From Thermococcus sp. (GTDB lineage Archaea; Methanobacteriota_B; Thermococci; Thermococcales; Thermococcaceae): DNA of 64,000 bases. The DNA is taken from the NCBI RefSeq assembly GCF_027023865.1, contig NZ_JALVUC010000011.1, positions 45,789 to 109,788 of the forward strand. The letters run 5' to 3'. Below are positions 57,287 through 64,000 of the stretch, piece by piece. Each line of letters begins with the position of its first letter. The stretch's first letter is position 1. Made by a program: the position numbers and the translations under genes. The notes beneath the pieces are model-generated. The model saw only the letters and a list, made by a program, of their open reading frames with translations. It did not search any database and had not been told where the DNA came from.

Positions 57287-57631
57287 ATGAGGGTTTACAG
57301 ACTTCGTGTTCGCGGTGAATATCTGGACTACATAAAGTCTGGTAAGAAGAGGACAGAGGTTCGCGTCGCCTACCCGCAGCTTAAGGGTATAATCCCCGGC
57401 GACAAGATAATCTTCAACGACGAGGTTCCCGCGGTGGTTACTGACGTTAAGGCCTACGAGACCTTCCGCCAGGTTCTCCGAGAGGAGCCGATAAAGAGAA
57501 TCTTCCCAGACGAGCCGGGTTTTGAGAGGGCCGTAAAGCGCCTCCGCAACCTCTATCCAAAGTGGAAGGAGAACCGCTACGGCGTGATCGCAATAAGGTT
57601 CAAGCTCGTTGGTGAGAACGGTAAACGGTGA
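57287..57631 (+). CDS. ASCH domain protein
   Basis: A 114-residue single ASCH domain (PUA-like beta-barrel, RNA-binding or nucleotide-hydrolysing in relatives). The pattern [20 protein letters not shown], with [10 protein letters not shown] and [10 protein letters not shown], is typical. ATG 57287 follows AGGGTGGTAAAG. Four bases overlap with a second ASCH protein, making an operon of two related genes. Substrate unknown. Confidence 0.85.
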   Translation: MRVYRLRVRGEYLDYIKSGKKRTEVRVAYPQLKGIIPGDKIIFNDEVPAVVTDVKAYETFRQVLREEPIKRIFPDEPGFERAVKRLRNLYPKWKENRYGVIAIRFKLVGENGKR

Positions 57632-58206
57632 TGGTTGTGCGCCATCTCGAGTTCGACGGACGCTATGCAGAGGCAATACTAAGCGGGAAGAAAAGGGCAA
57701 CGGTGAGGCTCGGCAGGAGGCCAGGATTACACCCCGGCGACGAGGTTCTCATCCACTCCGGTGGCTACGCGCTTGGGAGAGCAGTGGTAGAGATGGTGGA
57801 AACCAAAACGGTGGGGGGGCTGACCGGTGAGGATGCCCTCCTCGACGGCTTCTCCACTAGGGATGAGCTTATACAAGCCCTCAAGACCCACTACAAGTAC
57901 GTCAATGACGACTCCACTGCCCATGTCATCGTTTTCCGCCTTGTTGAGCGCTTTGATAAGCCGGTCATGAGCTCTGACTACGCCTACGAGGGTAACAAAC
58001 CTGTGGAGATAGCGGAGATGGCATTGGAGCATCTTGACCTCCCCGAAGAGGATAGAAAACTCATCGAGCTGTTCCTCAAAACGGGAAGCCTCAGGAAGGC
58101 CTCCTACAGGCTCGGTGGTATGAACAAGAGATATATGATTAGGGACGCCCTCAGGAAGGCCTATGAAGAACTGAAGAGGATGGGCCTTATGGAACCGAGA
58201 CTTTGA
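57631..58206 (+). CDS. ASCH domain protein with C-terminal helical domain
   Basis: A 191-residue protein. The N-terminal ASCH domain (about 1-105) has LEFDGRYAEAILSGKKRATV, LHPGDEVLIHSGGYALGRAV and AHVIVFRLVERF. A C-terminal helical part (about 120-191) with FLKTGSLRKASYRLGGMNKR looks like a helix-turn-helix, suggesting nucleic-acid binding. It starts by overlapping the stop of the previous ASCH gene. It ends 20 bases inside the convergent RAM-domain gene. Confidence 0.82.
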   Translation: MVVRHLEFDGRYAEAILSGKKRATVRLGRRPGLHPGDEVLIHSGGYALGRAVVEMVETKTVGGLTGEDALLDGFSTRDELIQALKTHYKYVNDDSTAHVIVFRLVERFDKPVMSSDYAYEGNKPVEIAEMALEHLDLPEEDRKLIELFLKTGSLRKASYRLGGMNKRYMIRDALRKAYEELKRMGLMEPRL

Positions 58207-58459
58207 GCGATTCGAGTATGGAAACGGTTTCCGTTCCCTCCACGTTTTTCTTGACGGCCGAAAGGGTAATCGGCATGAGCTTAAAGGTCCCTCCATTTAT
58301 AGTTCTCCTGAGCTGGGACGCGAACTGATCCATCTCAAACTCATCCCGGAACTCCACCTTCGCTATGAAGTCGTACTCCCCGTAAAGCCAGTATCCTTCG
58401 GAGGGGAGCTTTTCCAAAACCTCGTCCCGGACGCCCCAGACGAGGAGTATTGCCTCGAT
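58187..58459 (-). CDS. Stand-alone Lrp/AsnC RAM (ligand-binding) domain protein, unusual start
   Basis: About 90 residues: a RAM domain without DNA-binding part. Recognisable are EAILLVWGVRDEVLEKLPSE, GYWLYGEYDFIAKVEFRDEF and LRRTINGGTFKLMPITLSAV. The first beta strand starts at an ATC codon (58459-58457), placed four bases after GGTGAGG, where ATG is expected. An in-frame stop lies at 58468-58466, and the only standard start is TTG 58417, which would cut off the first strand and helix. It is either a non-standard start or a mutated start codon. RAM proteins bind amino acids and modulate Lrp regulators. Confidence 0.7.
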   Translation of the reverse strand: MEAILLVWGVRDEVLEKLPSEGYWLYGEYDFIAKVEFRDEFEMDQFASQLRRTINGGTFKLMPITLSAVKKNVEGTETVSILESLKVSVP

Positions 58460-58499
58460 TTTTCCTCACCCCCGTTCCTTTCGTTTCTGGAGCCTCGTG

Positions 58500-58536
58500 G
58501 TGCGATAAAAGCTTTTCCAAGTTTTTTCTATCGCAC
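58500..58536. promoter_or_regulatory. Inverted repeat flanking the RAM-gene TATA box
   Basis: GTGCGATA (58500-58507) and TATCGCAC (58529-58536) form a perfect 8-base inverted repeat with a 21-base spacer. The minus-strand TATA-like CTTTTATC (58513-58506) of the RAM gene is inside or touching it. It is probably an operator for autoregulation or an Lrp-type regulator. It could also form an RNA hairpin. Confidence 0.5.
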
Positions 58537-58630
58537 TGGCAGATTTCCGAAAGACCTTCGGTAGGATTTTGTCATTATGCCGGAGAAGAGGTTTTAACCT
58601 TACCCGCCAACTTACGATCAGGTGATTGGA

Positions 58631-59338
58631 ATGAAGGCCGTCTTCTTTGACTTCGTAGGCACACTGATAACCAAGGTCGGGGAGAACATAACCCACCAGA
58701 ACCTCGTGAGGGAAGTGCTCAGGCGAGCGAATAGGGAGGATTTGGACTACATCAAGGTCTGGGAGGAGTACGAGGGGGAGAGCTCGGCGCTCTTCAAGGA
58801 GCTGGCCGGAAAGCCCTACGTTAAAATTCGTGATGTGGATACGGAAGCGATGGGGAAGATCGCGGAGAGGTACGGCTTCTCAGTTCCCGAAGACTTCTGG
58901 GATATCAGCCTTGAAATGCACGCCCGCTACGGTGAGCTTTTCCCAGATGCAGTAGAGACGATACGGGCACTCAGAGACCTCGGCCTTCACGTGGGCATTA
59001 TCACGGATTCAGACAACGACTATATAGAGGCCCATCTAAGGGCACTGGGAATTTACGACCTCTTTGATTCAATAACGACTAGTGAGGATGCGGGCTTCTA
59101 CAAGCCCCACGGGAGGCCCTTCCTCCTGGCCCTGGATATAGCTGGAATTAAGCCGGGGGAGGCCATTTACGTTGGCGACAACCCTGCTAAAGACTGCATT
59201 GGGGCGAAAAACGTCGGCATGCTCAGCGTTCTCCTCGATCCGGATGGTAAAAAACGCAACCTCTGGGGAAATTGTGACTTCGTAGTTTCAAAACTTAGCG
59301 GGATCGTTGAAATCGTCGAGGGCTTAATGGAGAAATGA
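58631..59338 (+). CDS. HAD-superfamily hydrolase
   Basis: A 235-residue haloacid dehalogenase-like hydrolase. Motif I is AVFFDFVGTLITKVG (nucleophile DF). The cap domain is helical (about 15-90). Motif II is LHVGIITDSDNDYIEAHLRA, with the following Lys in DAGFYKPHGRPFLLALD and motif IV YVGDNPAKDCIGAKNVGM. It is a small-molecule phosphatase of unknown substrate. ATG 58631 follows AGGTGATTGG. A TATA-like TTTTAACC near 58592-58599 precedes it. Confidence 0.88.
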   Translation: MKAVFFDFVGTLITKVGENITHQNLVREVLRRANREDLDYIKVWEEYEGESSALFKELAGKPYVKIRDVDTEAMGKIAERYGFSVPEDFWDISLEMHARYGELFPDAVETIRALRDLGLHVGIITDSDNDYIEAHLRALGIYDLFDSITTSEDAGFYKPHGRPFLLALDIAGIKPGEAIYVGDNPAKDCIGAKNVGMLSVLLDPDGKKRNLWGNCDFVVSKLSGIVEIVEGLMEK

Positions 59339-59404
59339 GGGGGTCGGCAACGGCAGGGCTCTTCATCGGCAAAACCTCGCCTAGCGAAATTGTCGTCATC
59401 CCCC
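59339..59404 (-). ncRNA. Possible second C/D box-like sRNA
   Basis: On the minus strand a GGGGG/CCCCC terminal stem (59404-59400 with 59343-59339) encloses C box ATGACGA (59399-59393), identical to the one at 55713. A 12-base guide follows, then a poor D' (GCGA) and a C'-like ATGAAGA (59366-59360). A 12-base segment and a D-like CCGA (59347-59344) complete it. Like the first candidate it lies between a plus-strand HAD gene and a convergent gene. The box deviations make this less certain. Confidence 0.4.
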
Positions 59405-59434
59405 GGTTTCTCTATTCCTCTGAGTTCCGCTTTC

Positions 59435-59998
59435 TCATTTGAGTCTCTGGTAAGCGACCCACATGCGCTGAAGGACAGTTATCCATGCTAGGATTCCAAC
59501 AAGATAAACACCGTAGTTAACGTAGCCGAAGAGGGCAAAGCCGATGAGGATTAACAAACGCTCGGCTCTCTCCGCTATCCCAATGGCAAGCTTTCCCGAA
59601 CCTGCAAGCTCAGCCCTGCAGCGCTCATAGCTCACCAGGTAGGCGCCCATGAATGTGAGGAACGCTATCCTCCAGCCCGCCAATCCCCCGGCGGCTATGC
59701 CAAAGAGCACCGCGCCATCGCTTATCCTGTCTGAGGTGGAGTCCAGGAAGGCCCCGAAGCGGCTCGTCTTCCCCGTCATCCTTGCTAGGGTTCCATCGAG
59801 CGCATCTATCAGAGAGCCTATGAGTAGAACCACCGCCGCCCAGAACTGCTCGTTCAGGTAGAAGAGGTACGCGCCCACTAGACTTATGAGAAGCCCGAGG
59901 ACGGTTATCGTGTTCGGTGTCACCCCAGCTTTTGCAAGGGGTCCCACAATCGCCTCAAGGTAACCTCTGACATTCTCACGATAGTTGTTGAGAACCAT
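59435..59998 (-). CDS. CDP-alcohol phosphatidyltransferase (archaetidylinositol phosphate synthase-like)
   Basis: A 187-residue integral membrane enzyme of the CDP-alcohol phosphotransferase family. The diagnostic motif D-G-x2-A-R-x8-G-x3-D-x3-D is seen in ALDGTLARMTGKTSRFG followed by AFLDSTSDRISD. About five helices surround it. In archaea this type joins CDP-archaeol to inositol phosphate, a step to ether inositol lipids. The start ATG 59998 follows GGTGG. It lies 12 bases downstream of trm56, in one operon. Confidence 0.88.
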   Translation of the reverse strand: MVLNNYRENVRGYLEAIVGPLAKAGVTPNTITVLGLLISLVGAYLFYLNEQFWAAVVLLIGSLIDALDGTLARMTGKTSRFGAFLDSTSDRISDGAVLFGIAAGGLAGWRIAFLTFMGAYLVSYERCRAELAGSGKLAIGIAERAERLLILIGFALFGYVNYGVYLVGILAWITVLQRMWVAYQRLK

Positions 59999-60010
59999 TG
60001 AGACCACCGG

Positions 60011-60544
60011 TTAAATCTCGATTACCCGCTTTCCCCGTTCTTGGGGTACTATCCTGAGCCTTGCGTTCTTGAATTCTCTCCTCAGGCCCTCCCTGTTGAG
60101 AAGCCTGTCGAGAAAGACGGCCAGAGCCGCGACCTCGCTGTGGGGCTGGTTTCCGACGGCCACGTTGTAGTCTGCCATCTCGTAGACTTCCCTCGGAACC
60201 TTTTCGGCCCCGACGACTACTAGGAGGTTTCTTCTAGTTTCCATCTCTTTTATTATCATGGGCAGGGCATCGTCTATGTGAATCCCATACATTGTCAGGT
60301 GGGCTATTATCCCTCCCCGTTCTTTCCACTCGCGCAGTATCTTCTTCCAGCTGGGGTTGAACTCTATGGTGAAAGTCCCACCCCACCTTTTCACAACATC
60401 CTCCACACTCTCTTTAACGTGCTCATCCTCTTCAGCTGTGATTATGATTTTATCGGCCCCGAAGGCCCTCGCCGTTAAAGCGACGTGCGTCGTTATCCTC
60501 TTGTCCCTCTCAGGTCTGTGTCCGAGCCTGAGAACCTCTATCAT
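60011..60544 (-). CDS. trm56: tRNA (cytidine-56-2'-O)-methyltransferase Trm56
   Basis: A 177-residue archaeal SPOUT methyltransferase that methylates the ribose of C56 in the T loop of tRNA. The start [20 protein letters not shown] carries the conserved RLGHR.ERD.R.TTH motif. The knot region is [20 protein letters not shown] followed by [20 protein letters not shown]. The ATG at 60544 follows GGGGTGATTCA. Operon with the AIP synthase and probably the upstream lipoprotein (four-base gap). Confidence 0.96.
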   Translation of the reverse strand: MIEVLRLGHRPERDKRITTHVALTARAFGADKIIITAEEDEHVKESVEDVVKRWGGTFTIEFNPSWKKILREWKERGGIIAHLTMYGIHIDDALPMIIKEMETRRNLLVVVGAEKVPREVYEMADYNVAVGNQPHSEVAALAVFLDRLLNREGLRREFKNARLRIVPQERGKRVIEI

Positions 60545-60548
60545 TGAA

Positions 60549-62141
60549 TCACCCCACGAATATCTTCCAGTAGCGCGTGAAGTTCTCGCTCCATTCCATA
60601 TCCTTGTAGAACTCGTACAGGGCTTTTACGTTTTGCTCTATTTTCTCCGTGCTGAAGTCCTCAAAGGCCGCGTTTAGTGCGTCGTTGTTTGGCGCCGAGC
60701 TGAAGAGGAAAAGGGCATAGAGCCTTTCGTTGGGGTTCATGTCGTTCAGGACTATCATAAACTTAGACCTCAGTTGGGGTTTCAGTCTTGAACTCACTAT
60801 CCTTATCAATCTGTCCTCTAAGTTTGCCATAAAATCTCCCGTCACGTCGATGTGTGCGTGCCCCTTCAATGTGGTGGGACTCTGGGCGACCAGACGGTAG
60901 CCCTTCTCAGTTATCAGCTGATATAGCCTCGGGAAGTAAGGACTCGCGAGATAGTCATCTATGTCGCCGATGAAAGAGTGTCTTAGGTCGATGATATACC
61001 ACCCGTCGGAGGTGTAGAACTCAGTCATTGGTCTCATGGTGCAGTCCGTGCCGTTGTAAAGGGTTACGACCCTCGCTGGAATGTTTATTGAGCGGAGCAT
61101 CGCGGTTAAGAGTATCTGGCCTTCCGCGTAGCTTATCCTCTTCTTGGTCATTATCTCGGAAGGTTTTAGGGTTGTGGTATTCCCGCCAAAGGTGTACTCG
61201 CGGGTTATCCAATCATAAATAAGCCCCGCTGCCTGGGTCTCCGATGTTGCACCCCGTATTAGTGCCAGCGTCTTCTTGCGTAGCAGTTCTCTGTTAAAGT
61301 CCGGTGTTGAGTTGTATTTCTTCGCCCAGTAGCCGTCGACGAGGTACTTGTCTGTTATCCAGTGGTACTCGAAGCCGTAGGCCTTCCTAAGTGTACTCGT
61401 GTTTGTGTTCCATGGTTCCCAGACGATCACCACCGGAAAGCTCGCGGCAGCGCTCCTGTCTACCCCACCGACGTTGTACTTGAGGATCGCGGAGATGTAA
61501 CCGTTACGGTAGGCGTAGGGTGTTCTCACGACGTATCTCACCGACACCGTATCGCCTGGTCCAATCTCATCCGGAAGCGTTCCGGCACTCGTTATATTCA
61601 TTCCCGGAAGGAGATCAAGCTTTAAGTTTTCCAGTATCACCTTGGTGTTCATTGTGTTGGTTATTTCAACCTTCACCGGTGAGATAGCTCCCCCATTCAT
61701 CCTCCCGGGGGCGGTTATCCCTACCATTACCTCTCCGGTAGGGGGTGTCTTCTTTGAAACAACCACGCGAAACTGGTCGTAAAAGCCGGTCCACGTTCTC
61801 TTCAGCTCGTCAGTCAGCTCAAGAGAAAGCTTCATGTTGTATAAACCTGGTTTAACCGGCGCTCTGACTATCCAGACCAGCTGTATGACCTTCCCCACCG
61901 GCAGAACATCGGGGAATTTGGGTTCCTGGATTATCTCAAAGTTCCCGTTGCTGATTATGAGTGTCGCACCCGTCAGGCCGACCTTTCCGGTGTTGTTGAC
62001 TGTGACAATAACGTGTAGTGTGCCTCCGGGGGTTACCGTGGTTCTGTCGAGCGAGAATGTGACCTCCGCCGGCGGCCTGAAGAGACAGCCTGAGGCGATT
62101 ACGAGCAACAGTATGGAAACGGCCAGTAGTATCCGCTTCAT
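60549..62141 (-). CDS. Lipoprotein with CARDB-like domains and degenerate transglutaminase fold
   Basis: A 530-residue surface lipoprotein. The signal with lipobox is [19 protein letters not shown] (lipid on Cys19). Two Ig-like/CARDB modules follow (about 25-120 and 135-235). A transglutaminase-like domain lies at about 275-390 ([59 protein letters not shown]). The catalytic Cys position holds Ala-Glu-Gly and the His is not found, so it is probably inactive. A helical C-terminal part (about 400-530) has no family match. ATG 62147 two codons upstream is an alternative start. It is divergent from the SAM hydrolase gene. Confidence 0.8.
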   Translation of the reverse strand: MKRILLAVSILLLVIASGCLFRPPAEVTFSLDRTTVTPGGTLHVIVTVNNTGKVGLTGATLIISNGNFEIIQEPKFPDVLPVGKVIQLVWIVRAPVKPGLYNMKLSLELTDELKRTWTGFYDQFRVVVSKKTPPTGEVMVGITAPGRMNGGAISPVKVEITNTMNTKVILENLKLDLLPGMNITSAGTLPDEIGPGDTVSVRYVVRTPYAYRNGYISAILKYNVGGVDRSAAASFPVVIVWEPWNTNTSTLRKAYGFEYHWITDKYLVDGYWAKKYNSTPDFNRELLRKKTLALIRGATSETQAAGLIYDWITREYTFGGNTTTLKPSEIMTKKRISYAEGQILLTAMLRSINIPARVVTLYNGTDCTMRPMTEFYTSDGWYIIDLRHSFIGDIDDYLASPYFPRLYQLITEKGYRLVAQSPTTLKGHAHIDVTGDFMANLEDRLIRIVSSRLKPQLRSKFMIVLNDMNPNERLYALFLFSSAPNNDALNAAFEDFSTEKIEQNVKALYEFYKDMEWSENFTRYWKIFVG

Positions 62142-62163
62142 CACCATCTTCCAAATCCTTTAA

Positions 62164-63031
<868 letters not shown>

Positions 63032-63075
63032 CCTTAAATCCAAAAACTTAATGGTGAGAGAAATCGGGGGAAATA

Positions 63076-63264
63076 ATGATGAAGGTCTCAGTCCCGGATG
63101 GGCTTGAGGAGCTCTCTGAGAGGGAGTTAAAGACCCTCTCCACAAGCCTCTCAAGGCTGAAAAGAAAACCATCAGTCACCGTTGATTATGTCTTTGGCAT
63201 TATGCCCTCAGAAAAATCGGCAAAAGAGATGAGGTTGGAGCTGTATGAGGAGCTATTTGGTTGA
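63076..63264 (+). CDS. vapB: Antitoxin of a VapBC-type pair
   Basis: A 62-residue small charged protein: MMKVSVPDGLEELSERELKT followed by a basic/hydrophobic middle and a C-terminal amphipathic helix (SEKSAKEMRLELYEELFG) fit to bind a PIN toxin. The N-terminal KVSVPDGL may form a small beta DNA-binding fold. It overlaps the PIN gene by 20 bases, the classic toxin-antitoxin layout. Start at 63076 or 63079, after GGGGG. Confidence 0.75.
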   Translation: MMKVSVPDGLEELSERELKTLSTSLSRLKRKPSVTVDYVFGIMPSEKSAKEMRLELYEELFG

Positions 63265-63634
63265 TTCCTCCGTGATTCTTGAGGCCTTGAATGGAAATCT
63301 TGGGGCAAGGGAAGTGCTGAACGGTCTTGAGAACATCACCGGGAAAAGCTACCTCACGTTGAGGGGCAACAAAAAGGAACTTTTGACTCATAGAGCAAAG
63401 CTTCCCAAGCTTTACAGATTTCTTCGAGAAAATTTCGTCGAAGTCCCCCTGACCGAGGAGATAAGTGACCTGGCCTTCGAATTGATGACAAAGCACGCGC
63501 TTCTCCCAAATGATTCGCTGATTCTTGCCACTGCAAAGTTTTATGAGCTGACGTTGGTAACCCTTGACTCAGATTTTGAGGGGCCAGCCAAGGCGGAGGG
63601 AATTTCTCTATTCGGAGGTGAAACCGATGGTTAA
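63245..63634 (+). CDS. vapC: PIN-domain ribonuclease toxin (VapC-like)
   Basis: A 129-residue PIN domain. The acidic residues are visible: Asp in YLVDSSVILEAL, Glu in VPLTEEISDLAFELM, Asp in LPNDSLILATAKFYEL and Asp in LVTLDSDFEG. They should bind magnesium for RNA cleavage. The start ATG 63245 lies inside the antitoxin gene. nadM starts before its stop (63627), so the three genes overlap in one transcript. Confidence 0.88.
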   Translation: MRSYLVDSSVILEALNGNLGAREVLNGLENITGKSYLTLRGNKKELLTHRAKLPKLYRFLRENFVEVPLTEEISDLAFELMTKHALLPNDSLILATAKFYELTLVTLDSDFEGPAKAEGISLFGGETDG

Positions 63635-64000
63635 ACGTGCCCTCTTCGTGGGTAGGTTTCAGCCGGTGCACAACGGCCACATAAAAGCGCTGGAATTCGT
63701 TTTTTCGCAGGTTGATGAGGTCATAATAGGCATAGGAAGCGCCCAGGCGAGCCACACACTCAAGAACCCCTTCACGACGAGCGAGAGGATGGAGATGCTC
63801 ATAAGGGCTTTGGACGAGGCAGGATTAACCAAAAAACGCTACTACCTCATCCCGCTCCCGGACATCAACTTCAACGCGATATGGGCCACCTACGTGGTCA
63901 GCATGATTCCGCGCTTCGACGTCGTCTTCACCGGCAACTCTCTAGTGGCACAGCTCTTCCGCGAGAAGGGCTACGAGGTGATAGTTCAACCCATGTTTAG
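63627..64000 (+). CDS. nadM: Nicotinamide-nucleotide adenylyltransferase, N-terminal part (runs off the window)
   Basis: The first 124 residues of an archaeal NadM-type NMN adenylyltransferase, which makes NAD from NMN and ATP. The nucleotidyltransferase motif is LFVGRFQPVHNGHIKALEFV. IIGIGSAQASHTLKNPFTTS and VVFTGNSLVAQLFREKGYEV are typical. ATG 63627 follows GGAGGTGAAACC. The C-terminal ISTxxR-type motif lies beyond the window. Confidence 0.95.
   Translation, partial: MVKRALFVGRFQPVHNGHIKALEFVFSQVDEVIIGIGSAQASHTLKNPFTTSERMEMLIRALDEAGLTKKRYYLIPLPDINFNAIWATYVVSMIPRFDVVFTGNSLVAQLFREKGYEVIVQPMF

Noticed and set aside
58547..58561. CCGAAAGACCTTCGG inverted repeat as a terminator or operator
   Set aside because: Short stem with no U-tract and no clear position relative to a promoter. 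Archaeal termination normally relies on T-runs.

Overview
The window comes from a hyperthermophilic euryarchaeon of the order Thermococcales, most likely a Thermococcus species. The evidence is a complete archaellum operon next to a full chemotaxis operon, an archaeal 5S rRNA standing alone, ribosomal protein S17e, RNase P subunit Rnp4, Trm56, WtpABC tungstate transport, a CGP-CTERM surface protein, TATA-box promoters, strong GGTG/GGAGG ribosome binding sites and tightly overlapping genes. No tRNA, CRISPR array, insertion sequence or prophage was seen.

Layout. 1-9.1 kb: 5' end of a secreted subtilisin-like protease, S17e, DUF371, a glycerate kinase operon (with a YgjP-type metallopeptidase and an NfeD-like protein), a CoA-binding protein, a decayed PIN-domain gene, a THUMP/Trm11-like methyltransferase, a helical-repeat protein, YjbQ and a small GTPase. 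9.1-13.6 kb: an OB-like protein, an HD phosphohydrolase, wtpABC and TrmO. 13.7-19.4 kb: a translationally coupled five-gene MoxR-DUF58 operon of membrane and surface proteins. 19.4-25.5 kb: SAH hydrolase, a cyclase-family protein, rnp4, a divergent OB-fold/winged-helix protein with MCM-like ends, 5S rRNA, a coiled-coil protein and a HEAT-repeat protein. 25.5-40.4 kb: a PQQ-propeller surface protein, then the chemotaxis block. On the minus strand this reads cheR-cheY-cheB-cheA-cheC1-cheC2-cheD-mcp-(membrane coiled-coil)-cheF; on the plus strand mcp2-cheW. 40.7-54.3 kb: the archaellum block, comprising an EarA-like regulator, the archaellum-associated methyltransferase fam, four archaellins, flaC, flaD/E, flaF, flaG, flaH, flaI, flaJ and a coupled secreted surface protein. 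54.3-64 kb: pcm, HAD phosphatases, two probable guide-RNA loci, a prepilin peptidase with a 54-residue pilin, ASCH proteins, a stand-alone RAM domain protein, AIP synthase, Trm56, a transglutaminase-fold lipoprotein, SAM hydrolase, a VapBC-type toxin-antitoxin pair and the start of nadM.

How they work together. CheA, W, Y, B, R, C and D with two MCPs form the sensory pathway. CheF should carry CheY-P output to the archaellum switch (FlaC/D/E/H). The strongest new signal is a 31-bp element of three 12-bp-phased CCTACA-like hexamers. It occurs 29/31 identical upstream of both the archaellin promoter and the cheR operon promoter, and one box is present at two other promoters. This points to one regulon, probably controlled by the EarA-like protein. 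Two membrane-anchored coiled-coil proteins flanking the chemotaxis genes appear to be unrecognised paralogs and may be accessory parts of the same machinery.
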